From: Methylobacterium pseudosasicola
GTDB taxonomy: Bacteria; Pseudomonadota; Alphaproteobacteria; Rhizobiales; Beijerinckiaceae
Assembly (NCBI RefSeq): GCF_900114535.1
Contig: NZ_FOTK01000017.1
Coordinates: 1 to 64,000 of the forward strand
Length of the DNA stretch: 64,000 nucleotides
Direction: 5' to 3'
Shown here piece after piece: positions 19,018 through 26,001 of the stretch (the first letter of the stretch is position 1; each line of letters opens with the position of its first letter). The translations under genes and the position numbers were made by a program. Under the pieces are notes generated by a model. That model made no database searches. It was not told where the DNA came from and saw only the letters and a list, made by a program, of their open reading frames with translations.

Positions 19018-19022
19018 GCGGC

Positions 19023-19164
19023 ATTCCCTTCAGAATGAGGGAACATCTAGCGCATTCCGACCGCCCCGGGAATATGTTTCGTGGGTCTGTTCCCAAACCT
19101 CATAAGAACATGATGGAATATATGGAATGCCCTGAGGGCATTCCATCCGGACGCGCTACATTCC
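19023..19164. promoter_or_regulatory. cluster of GGAAT/ATTCC half-sites before the HARE-HTH-like gene
   Basis: Seven GGAAT or ATTCC pentamers occur in 142 bp (19023, 19054, 19069, 19115, 19124, 19140, 19160), in a region much AT-richer than average. Some are arranged as inverted repeats, for example TTCCCT (19024-19029) and AGGGAA (19038-19043). This suggests an operator region, but no known regulator site matches. Confidence 0.35.
19122..19146 (-). terminator. hairpin downstream of repA
   Basis: Perfect 11-bp arms, ATGGAATGCCC (19122-19132) and GGGCATTCCAT (19136-19146), with a 3-nt loop, 10 bp beyond the repA stop. On the minus strand the following bases (ATATTCCATCATGTTC) are moderately T-rich. 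It could be a terminator or a protein-binding palindrome. Confidence 0.55.
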
Positions 19165-20256
19165 CTGCCGCCGAGCCTGCATTCTCTTCGTGGAGGCCGG
19201 CCGCGGCGGCACCAACAGGGTGCTCGGATCGGCCGGGTGCAGGGTCAGGCCGCCATCGTCGAGCACGATCGGCAGACGGGGAAACACCTCGCGCAGATGC
19301 GCAAGATCGGCCTTGAAGGCCTGCCGGAAGCTGCGGATCGAGGCGTTCTCGGCCCCGAACTGCGCGTGCAGGTTGTTCCAGGTCAGCCGCAGCGGGCGCT
19401 GCAGGGCGCGCAGCCGGTAGCCGGTCCAGAACAGCAGATCGAGCTTGCGCGCCGAGCCGGAAAACGCCCGCGCCGCCCGCACGTCCACCGGCAGCGCGTG
19501 CTTGATCAGCGTCTCGTAGAATTCCAGATCGAACCGCACCGTCCGTCCCGCCTCCTCCTCGCCCTCCCCGGCCCGGGGCTTCCACAATTCCAGGCTGCGG
19601 AACGGCGGCACGTTGAGGGTGGTGGCGCTGTCGCGCCCGTCCCACAGGCCGATCTGCATGGTGCAGGCGGCCAGCCGGTTCAGCTGCTCCTTGAACTGCC
19701 GGATGGTGCCGCGCTCGCCGCCGGTCACGGCAAAACCCATCTCGCGCATGAAGCCCGAGAGCGTCTCGGCGACCTTCACGGTGGGGCTGCGCTGGCGCAC
19801 CGCCTCGGTGCAGAGGTGCAGCAGCACGAGCCTGGCCTTCGGCCCGTAGGGCAGCCCCTGGGGCTCGAAGGCACCGGTTTCCGGATCCTTGATCCGCCCG
19901 GCCATCAGGCTCAGCGAGTTGCGCCCATAGGTGCGGGAGAATTCGCGCACCGGCCCGGGATCGCGATAGGGCAGGCCGCAGAGCGCCAGCACCGAGTGGA
20001 TGTGCTGCAGGCTCGAGGGCAGCGCCGGCTCGCTCTCGATGACGAGGCGCACCGCGTCGCGGCGGCGCTGGTCGCGCGACAGCTGGGCGCGGCGAAGCTC
20101 CTGCTCCCCGAGAACGGCAGCCTCGGCATCGCGTTCGCGCTGGCGGTGCAGCACGTGCTCGACGATCTGGGCGAACAGGAAGCCGCCGCGTGCCGCCTCG
20201 ATCTCGGCCCGCAGATCCGCATCATGGATCGCGGCGATTTTTTCCTCGATGCCCAT
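19156..20256 (-). CDS. repA: plasmid-type replication initiator, RepA_C family
   Basis: A 366-aa protein. The C-terminal half matches the plasmid-encoded RepA family (PF04796 pattern): EFYETLIKHALPVDVRA, SGSARKLDLLFWTGYRL, LRLTWNNLHAQFG and RSFRQAFKADLAHLREVFP. The N-terminal half has QHIHSVLALCGLPYRDPG and FSRTYGRNSLSLMAG, also typical of this family. Such proteins bind iterons and open a plasmid origin. The start at 20256 has GAGGGG about 2-8 nt upstream. A seven-copy iteron array lies 166-387 bp upstream. No parA/parB gene is in the window. Confidence 0.88.
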   Translation of the reverse strand: MGIEEKIAAIHDADLRAEIEAARGGFLFAQIVEHVLHRQRERDAEAAVLGEQELRRAQLSRDQRRRDAVRLVIESEPALPSSLQHIHSVLALCGLPYRDPGPVREFSRTYGRNSLSLMAGRIKDPETGAFEPQGLPYGPKARLVLLHLCTEAVRQRSPTVKVAETLSGFMREMGFAVTGGERGTIRQFKEQLNRLAACTMQIGLWDGRDSATTLNVPPFRSLELWKPRAGEGEEEAGRTVRFDLEFYETLIKHALPVDVRAARAFSGSARKLDLLFWTGYRLRALQRPLRLTWNNLHAQFGAENASIRSFRQAFKADLAHLREVFPRLPIVLDDGGLTLHPADPSTLLVPPRPASTKRMQARRQGM

Positions 20257-20999
20257 CGCCCCTCAGCTCGAGCCGCATGTGGGCCAGCCATCCGAGAGAC
20301 GAAGCGGCGGCCCGATCCTGCCATGCCATGATTCGCCGGTCGAAGCTTGGAGTCGATCACGCTTGTCCCGGCAATCCCCGTTTCCCCAGGGGTTCGCCCA
20401 CGGCCCCGGAGGCGGTGTCAGCGCAGAGTTCCATACGGGCGGATCGGGCCGTTCGACCAACGCAGAGTTCGATACGCCGGAGGTCCGGCATTCTGTCCCC
20501 GCATTCCACCGCTCGGAGCCGGAATCTGCGCCGAATCCGATACGGAACGACGCAGAATCCGATACGCCAGCCGGCTCGATCCGCGCAGACTTCGATACGC
20601 GACCACGCAGAGTCGCATGCGCATCCGCGCAGAGTTGGATACGAAAACCAGGCTCAAGCCGCTGACCGAGATGGGGAAATCGCCACTGCATATAGTCTTC
20701 CGAACTGACTCTCTGAAAGATTCCTTCTTGATAATCTTCCTACTTAACGGAGCGCTCGTTCGGTCTGAAGAACGCATCCTGTTCCGTCGAAAATCACCTG
20801 GTTTGAAGGGAATATACCCGATCCATCCACAGACCGGCGCTGTGTCGATGGGAAAGAGGCTCAGGGAATCGATCGTGTGCTCGACGGCGATGCGGCGTTT
20901 CAGGCGGCCTCGGCTTGACGCGAGCGGCGCCGCCCGGTTTCTCGGCGCGACCCATTCAGAGAAGGCCGTGCCGATGCTTCCCTCCCCGATCGCGCTCCG
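20257..20999. other. gene-free region: iteron array and AT-richer stretch (oriV-like)
   Basis: 743 bp between repA and rlmB with no credible gene. 20422-20643 carries seven iterons, and about 20690-20800 is AT-richer (possible unwinding element). CCATCCACA (20823-20831) differs from a DnaA box at two positions. Order (repA, iterons, AT-rich) is that of an iteron-type plasmid origin. Confidence 0.6.
20422..20643. repeat. iteron array, seven 16-bp direct repeats
   Basis: Consensus CGCAGAGTTCGATACG. Copies start at 20422, 20461, 20529, 20551, 20584, 20606 and 20628. The last five are spaced 22, 33, 22 and 22 bp, all multiples of 11, so they lie on one face of the helix. The second copy (20461-20476) is exact; the others differ at one to four positions, mostly in the central GTTCG. 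All are in the same orientation. This is the expected form of RepA-binding iterons in a plasmid origin. Confidence 0.88.
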
Positions 21000-21830
21000 A
21001 TGACCGGCCGTCGCAATGACGGCCGCCCGGGCGGTCCGCCCCGTTTCGGATCGCGACCCGGCTTCCGGCCCGGTGGTCGCCCCGGAGGATCCGGCCCGCG
21101 ACCTGAACCCGGAGCAGCCGACGGCTCAGCCGTGCTGTATGGGTGGCACCCGGTGGTTCAGGCCCTGGGCAATGCCGAGCGTGGGCTGCACCGGCTGCTC
21201 GCCACCGAGAACGCCGCCGCCCGGCTGACCGAGGAATTCGGCGACGCCCTGCGCATCACGCCCGAGCTGGTACGGCCGAGCGAGATCGGCCGCCTGCTCG
21301 GGCCGGATGCGGTCCACCAGGGCCTCTATCTCGAGGCCGAGCCCCTGCCCGCCCCCGGCCTCGACGACCTGCCGGCCGATGCCCTGCTGCTGGCGCTGGA
21401 CCAGATCACCGATCCGCACAATGTCGGGGCGATCGTCCGCACGGCCGCGGCCTTCGGGGTCGCCGGCATCGTCACCACGGTCCGGCACGCGCCGGGCGCC
21501 ACCGGGGTCCTGGCGAAATCCGCCTCGGGCGGCCTGGAGCACGTGCCCTTCGTCACTGTCCGCAACCTGGCCGAGGCGCTGATCGCATTGGGCGAGCGCG
21601 GCTACACCCGGATCGGCCTCGATTCCGATGCGCCGGCGAGCCTCGACACGCTCACCATCGCCCGGCCGCTGGTGATCGTCCTCGGGGCGGAGGGCAAGGG
21701 CCTGCGCGAACGGACCCGGACCTGCTGCGACATCCTGGCCCGGATCCCGTTCTCGGGGGCGATCCGCAGCCTCAACGTCTCGAACGCGGCCGCCATCACC
21801 CTCTACGCGCTGGGCCGGCCGCCGGCCTGA
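21000..21830 (+). CDS. rlmB: 23S rRNA (guanosine-2'-O)-methyltransferase, TrmH/SpoU family
   Basis: A 276-aa enzyme. Residues 1-40 are a Gly/Arg/Pro-rich tail, common in alphaproteobacterial copies. The substrate-binding domain follows (VLYGWHPVVQALGN to about residue 110). The knotted SPOUT domain has ALDQITDPHNVGAIVRTA (motif 1), LVIVLGAEGKGLR (motif 2) and IPFSGAIRSLNVSNAAAI (motif 3). The SAM-binding knot residues are intact. The likely target is G2251 of 23S rRNA, judging by family. The start at ATG 21000 overlaps no gene. Confidence 0.93.
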   Translation: MTGRRNDGRPGGPPRFGSRPGFRPGGRPGGSGPRPEPGAADGSAVLYGWHPVVQALGNAERGLHRLLATENAAARLTEEFGDALRITPELVRPSEIGRLLGPDAVHQGLYLEAEPLPAPGLDDLPADALLLALDQITDPHNVGAIVRTAAAFGVAGIVTTVRHAPGATGVLAKSASGGLEHVPFVTVRNLAEALIALGERGYTRIGLDSDAPASLDTLTIARPLVIVLGAEGKGLRERTRTCCDILARIPFSGAIRSLNVSNAAAITLYALGRPPA

Positions 21831-21945
21831 ACCGGGCCGGAAACAAAATGTTGCCCGCCGAAATCGGGTGGTGATCTAGGCAATTCCAGTACCGTATCGT
21901 AAAAGACAACGAAGAGGGGGGCGTGGGCTGGTAGGCGTGCGCCGA

Positions 21946-22200
21946 ATGCTGGACGATGCTTTTACGTATGGGGGCGGGATCGCCAGCCTGATCGCGGTCG
22001 GCGTGTGGCTGTGGCTCGCCCGGCGGGCCTTCCCGAGCTTCGAATCCTTCGTGAAGGGCTTTGACGACGAGCTGCATCTCGGCGCCAGCCCGGAAGAACG
22101 CGCCCGCACCGCCCGCTGGCATCAGGTCCGGCAGGCGGCCGTGGCGCTGACGGCCGTGGCGGCCCTGTGCCTGTCGATCGGCCTCGCCATCCCCGACTGA
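21946..22200 (+). CDS. small membrane-anchored protein of unknown function
   Basis: An 84-aa protein with an N-terminal helix (GGGIASLIAVGVWLWLARRAF), a conserved-looking middle (FPSFESFVKGFDDELHLGA) and a C-terminal helix (AAVALTAVAALCLSIGLAI). It is probably an inner-membrane protein with two TM segments. The function is not known to me. ATG 21946 has GGTAGG about 10 nt upstream; GTG 21937 is an alternative. Confidence 0.68.
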   Translation: MLDDAFTYGGGIASLIAVGVWLWLARRAFPSFESFVKGFDDELHLGASPEERARTARWHQVRQAAVALTAVAALCLSIGLAIPD

Positions 22201-22218
22201 GCGGATCAAATCCGGATT

Positions 22219-22310
22219 CAAAAGGTCTTCGACCTTTTGCGGGTCCAGGGCAGAGCCCTGGTCCATCGGGGCTCTGCCCCGATCCCCCGCCAATGGGCTG
22301 AGCCCTTTGG
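22219..22310. repeat. modular hairpin repeat, copy D (all four modules)
   Basis: Four palindromes in order: 22219-22239 (CAAAAGGTC...GACCTTTTG), 22245-22261 (CCAGGGCAGAGCCCTGG), 22266-22282 (TCGGGGCTCTGCCCCGA) and 22290-22310 (CCAATGGG...CCCTTTGG, one mismatch). It lies between convergent genes. Confidence 0.85.
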
Positions 22311-22328
22311 AAACCCCGTCTTTGGCGG

Positions 22329-23207
22329 TCAGGCGATGGCCGCGGCGATCGCGCCGGCCGTGGTGATCCAGATCCGGTCCCGGTGGGCCGCGATATGGCC
22401 GAGCGCCGCCCGCAGGGGCCGCAGCCGGTGGGGCTGGCCGACGATGTACGGGTGGAGCGCGATGCCCATCACCAGCGGTGCGGTGGCGGATTGCTCCAGC
22501 ATCTCGTCGAAGGCGTCCACGATCGCGTCGGCGAACTGGCGGCCGGTCTCCTTGCGGGCGACGACGGCCGGGATGTCGTTCAGCTCCTGCGGATAGGGCA
22601 CGGCCAGAATCCGGCCGCCGCCCCGGGTCGCCATCCAGGTCGGCTGGTCGTCGTGGCACCAGTCGAGCAGGTAGCGGTAGCCGGCCTCGGCCAGCAGGTC
22701 GGGCGTGACCCGCGATTGCGAGATCCAGGGCCCGAGCCAGCCGGCGGGCGCCCTGCCCTCCTCCCGGGTCAGGATCGCGGTGGCCTCCGCGATCAGGGCG
22801 CGCTCCTCCGCCTCGGACAGGGTGCCCTGCCGCTCGGCATTGGTGCGGCCGTGGCCGACGATCTCGTCGCCCCGGGCCCGGAACGCCTCGATCAGGCCCG
22901 GGCAGTCCCGGTAGAGTCGGCTGTTGACCAGCACGCTCGCGGGCAGGCCCAGGGCGTCGAGGGTCTCCCGCAGCCGCCAAGCTCCGACCCGGTTGCCCCA
23001 GTCGCGCCAGGCGTAGTTGAGCACGTCGGGCTGCGGGCCGCCCGGCGCCAACTCCGCCCCGAGCCCTGAGCCGAAATCGAAGGTCTCGAGGTTGAGCCCG
23101 ACATAGACCGCGAGCCGCTTGCCCCCGGGCCAGTCGTAGGCCGGCCGGTCCGGAAGGGCGCTGTAGCGGTAGCGGCCGTGCTGCGCGGCCGAGGAAGCAT
23201 CATCCAT
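22329..23207 (-). CDS. polysaccharide deacetylase-family protein, PuuE-like
   Basis: A 292-aa NodB-fold protein. Features include YDWPGGKRLAVYVGLNLE, GNRVGAWRLRETLDALG, GDEIVGHGRTNAERQG (the region of the usual His-x-x-x-His metal site) and GIALHPYIVGQPHRL. This arrangement resembles PuuE-type allantoinases and related deacetylase-fold hydrolases of purine breakdown more than peptidoglycan deacetylases. The substrate is uncertain. It is transcribed divergently from an MFS transporter, which could import or export the same compound. Confidence 0.83.
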   Translation of the reverse strand: MDDASSAAQHGRYRYSALPDRPAYDWPGGKRLAVYVGLNLETFDFGSGLGAELAPGGPQPDVLNYAWRDWGNRVGAWRLRETLDALGLPASVLVNSRLYRDCPGLIEAFRARGDEIVGHGRTNAERQGTLSEAEERALIAEATAILTREEGRAPAGWLGPWISQSRVTPDLLAEAGYRYLLDWCHDDQPTWMATRGGGRILAVPYPQELNDIPAVVARKETGRQFADAIVDAFDEMLEQSATAPLVMGIALHPYIVGQPHRLRPLRAALGHIAAHRDRIWITTAGAIAAAIA

Positions 23208-23382
23208 CGTGGGTCCAGTGTCCGGGGGCGCCCGGGCAGATAGGCCGGATCCTGGCCGCCGACAGCCTGGCCTGATCGCCGGCCGATCCGCCGCCACGCC
23301 TGTTCCGGCGGGCGGGCCTGCTGTACCGGGTCGGAAACGGGATCGCGGGCGCCGCGGTCCGGGTGCCGAGGAAGGATCCGCC

Positions 23383-24804
23383 GTGCCGCTGGCCGACACA
23401 TCTCAGGGAGACGGGCGACCGGTCGTCTCGGACATCGCCGCGCGCCTCGAACGGCTGCCGATGTCGCGCTACCAGCGCAAGATCTTCGCGGTCATCGCCT
23501 CGGCGTGGCTGGTCGACCAGATCGACGTGGCGCTCCTGACTTTCCTGCTCGGCTCGATCGTGGTGGCGTTCGGCTTGAGCCCCACGGAGGCCGGCCAGCT
23601 CGCCGCCATGACCTTCGCGGGCCAGCTTGTCGGCAACATCGTCGCCGGCACCGCCTCCGACCGGTTCGGCCGCAAGGCGGTGTTCCAGGTGACCATGGTG
23701 GTCTGGGGCCTGGCGAGCCTCGCGGCGGCCACCGCCTGGAGCCTGCCCGTGCTGATGGCCTGCCGGTTTCTGATCGGAGTGGGCGTCGGCGGCGAGGCGC
23801 CGGTGGCGCAGGCGATGGTCTCGGAGATCGTCCCGGCTCCCGTGCGCGGCCGATACATCGCGATCCTGGAGGGGTTCTGGGCGGTGGGCTACGTGCTGTC
23901 GGGGGCGATCAGCTTCTTCGTGCTGCCCTATCTCGGCTGGCGCTGGGCCTTCGTGGTGGTTGGCCTGCTGTCGTTGGTGGTGCTCGCGGTGCGCCGGAAC
24001 ATGCCCGAATCGCCCCGCTGGCTCGCCGAATCCGGTCGCCACGCGGAGGCCGAGGCCGTGATGGCCACGATGGAGCGCGCGGTCGAGCGCGCCACCGGCC
24101 GGCCCCTGCCCCCGGTCACCCCGCAGATCGCCGCCGCGGTGGCGGAGGCGGTCCCGGCCCGCCGGCAGAGCGCGGTGGCGACCCTGTTCGCGCCGGCCTA
24201 CCGGATGCGCACCGTGATGGCGTTCGGGCTGTGGTTCTTCGCGCTGATCGGCTTCTTCGGGCTCAATTCCTGGATCGCGGTGCTGCTCAAGGAGCGCGGC
24301 TTCTCGATCGTCGGTTCGGTGGGCTTCGTGACTCTGATCACGCTCGGCGGCATCCCGGGCTTCGCCACGGCGGCTCTGTTGCTCGAGCGGATCGGCCGCA
24401 AGCCGACCACGGCCCTGTTCCTCGTCTGCGCTGCGGCCGCCGCCTGGCTGTACGGCAATGCCGGCGGCGAGCCCGTACTGACCGTCGCCGGCCTCGCGGT
24501 GACCGGGCTGTTCGTCGCCGGCTTCGTGATGCAGTTCTTCATGTTCGGCATGTGGAGCTGCCTCTACGCCTACACGCCGGAGCTGTACCCGACCCGCGCC
24601 CGGGCCACGGGAGCCGGCTTCGCCTCGGCCTTCGGGCGGATCGGCGCTATCCTGGGGCCGATGATCGTGCCGGTGCTGGTGCGGGATTACGGCCCGGCCA
24701 CCGCCTTCCAGGTCGGCGCCGGCGGGTTCCTGATCGCCGCCCTGCTGGTCCTCACCCTCGGGGTCGAGACCCGCGGCAAGGTGCTGGAGGCCGTCTCGCA
24801 TTGA
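23383..24804 (+). CDS. MFS transporter, sugar/organic-acid porter type
   Basis: A 473-aa inner-membrane transporter with 12 predicted helices. Family motifs are DRFGRKAVF after TM2, the PESPRWL sequence after TM6 typical of the sugar-porter/AAHS branches, and RIGRKPTTAL in the second half. The start is GTG 23383, with GAGGAAGGA about 6 nt upstream; a longer frame back to 23209 overlaps the divergent deacetylase promoter region and is not credible. The substrate is unknown, but the divergent PuuE-like hydrolase suggests a purine-degradation or amide intermediate. Confidence 0.9.
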   Translation: MPLADTSQGDGRPVVSDIAARLERLPMSRYQRKIFAVIASAWLVDQIDVALLTFLLGSIVVAFGLSPTEAGQLAAMTFAGQLVGNIVAGTASDRFGRKAVFQVTMVVWGLASLAAATAWSLPVLMACRFLIGVGVGGEAPVAQAMVSEIVPAPVRGRYIAILEGFWAVGYVLSGAISFFVLPYLGWRWAFVVVGLLSLVVLAVRRNMPESPRWLAESGRHAEAEAVMATMERAVERATGRPLPPVTPQIAAAVAEAVPARRQSAVATLFAPAYRMRTVMAFGLWFFALIGFFGLNSWIAVLLKERGFSIVGSVGFVTLITLGGIPGFATAALLLERIGRKPTTALFLVCAAAAAWLYGNAGGEPVLTVAGLAVTGLFVAGFVMQFFMFGMWSCLYAYTPELYPTRARATGAGFASAFGRIGAILGPMIVPVLVRDYGPATAFQVGAGGFLIAALLVLTLGVETRGKVLEAVSH

Positions 24805-24837
24805 CGAGACCCGCCTGCCGGGGACGAGATCGGGTTT

Positions 24838-24947
24838 CCAAAGGGCTCAGCCCTTTGGCGGGGTTCAGGGGCGGAGCCCTTGAGCGCACGGCCCGAGGCC
24901 CGATAGCAGGGCTCCGCCCTGCACCCGCAAAAGGTCTCGACCTTTTG
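24838..24947. repeat. modular hairpin repeat, copy E (all four modules)
   Basis: Palindromes at 24838-24858 (CCAAAGGG...CCCTTTGG), 24866-24882 (CAGGGGCGGAGCCCTTG, imperfect), 24907-24921 (CAGGGCTCCGCCCTG) and 24928-24947 (CAAAAGGTC...GACCTTTTG). Its module order is the reverse of copy D. Confidence 0.85.
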
Positions 24948-25020
24948 AATCCATGATCCGATTCAGCCGTGGATGTTCAGCACCACACCTTTCAAGTCAC
25001 AAACGTGGAGTTCCAAGAAA

Positions 25021-25887
25021 ATGCCCGTCGTCGACATGCGCAGCCGGCCGACCTTCCTGCACAAGTTCTTCGGCGCCGAGCCCGACACGCCGGAATTCGG
25101 TATCGCGCGCTGGTTGAACGCCCGGGTCGGCAGCCGTGAGGTCGAGCACTTCACCCGCGGCGCCACGATCGAGGGGTTCTGCGCCGAGATGGACGGGGCC
25201 GGGATCGACGTCGCCGTGATGGTCGCCCGCTCGGTGCCGGGGGTGCGGATCTCGAACGACGCCCTCGTGCAGGCCGCCGGGCACAATCCGAAGCGGCTGA
25301 TCGGCATCGCCTCGGTGGATCCGGTGAAGCTCGGGCGCAAGGCCGCGGTCGCCGAGGCCAAGCGCGCGGTGACCGAGCTCGGCTTCAAGGGGATCAACCT
25401 CGATGCCGGCTTCTACCGCGAGGGCATGCGGGCCGACGACGAACGGCTGATGCCGCTCTACGAGCTGTGCGAGAAACTCGCGGTGCCGGCCTTCGTGATG
25501 TCCGGCCCGACCACCCCAGACCTGCGCCTCAACGACCCGCTGGCGGTGGACCGGGTCGCCAAAACCTTCCCCAAGCTGCCGATCGTGTGCTGCCACGGGT
25601 TCTACCCGCACGTCGCCGAGACGGTGACCGTGGCCTTCCGCAACGAGAACGTCTTCGTCTCCTCGGACATGTACACGTTCGCCCCCGGCGGCGGCCTCTA
25701 CGTGGAGGCGGCGAACGGCTTCATGAAGGACCAGTTCCTGTTCGGCTCCTCGTTCCCGTTCCGGCCTATGCGCCAGGGCGTCGAGGATTTTCGCGCCCTC
25801 GGCCTCTCGGAGGAGGCCCTGGACGCCGCCCTCTGGCGCAACGCCGACCGCCTGCTCAATCTCGGCCTCGCCGAGGCCCAGTCCTGA
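25021..25887 (+). CDS. amidohydrolase-family (TIM-barrel) metal-dependent hydrolase
   Basis: A 288-aa protein of the Amidohydro_2 family, which includes gamma-resorcylate and other non-oxidative decarboxylases. It has the usual strands: VPGVRISNDALVQAA, GFKGINLDAGFYR, IVCCHGFYPHVAETV (His) and NVFVSSDMYTFAPGG (Asp). The N-terminal metal motif is atypical: the common E/H-x-H is replaced by VVDMRSRPT, which may mean a mononuclear or degenerate metal site. The start is ATG 25021. It is flanked on both sides by modular repeats. Confidence 0.82.
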   Translation: MPVVDMRSRPTFLHKFFGAEPDTPEFGIARWLNARVGSREVEHFTRGATIEGFCAEMDGAGIDVAVMVARSVPGVRISNDALVQAAGHNPKRLIGIASVDPVKLGRKAAVAEAKRAVTELGFKGINLDAGFYREGMRADDERLMPLYELCEKLAVPAFVMSGPTTPDLRLNDPLAVDRVAKTFPKLPIVCCHGFYPHVAETVTVAFRNENVFVSSDMYTFAPGGGLYVEAANGFMKDQFLFGSSFPFRPMRQGVEDFRALGLSEEALDAALWRNADRLLNLGLAEAQS

Positions 25888-25891
25888 GATT

Positions 25892-25984
25892 CCAAAGGGC
25901 TCAGCCCTTTGGCGGGGGTTCGGGGGCGGAGCCCCTGAGTACCAGGGCTCCGCCCTGGACCCGCAAAAGGTCCCGGACCTTTTG
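25892..25984. repeat. modular hairpin repeat, copy F
   Basis: Palindromes at 25892-25912 (CCAAAGGG...CCCTTTGG), about 25923-25935 (GGGGCGGAGCCCC), 25942-25958 (CCAGGGCTCCGCCCTGG) and 25964-25984 (CAAAAGGTC...GACCTTTTG). It fills the gap between the convergent amidohydrolase and chemoreceptor genes and is a candidate bidirectional terminator. Confidence 0.85.
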
Positions 25985-26001
25985 AATCCGGGACCTTCGT
26001 C

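Noticed and set aside
20422..20643. Iteron array considered as a CRISPR
   Set aside because: Repeats are 16 bp with core spacers of only 6-17 bp and multiples-of-11 spacing; no cas gene is near.
20823..20831. DnaA box (CCATCCACA)
   Set aside because: Two mismatches to TTATCCACA and only one copy; mentioned only as a weak possibility in the region entry.
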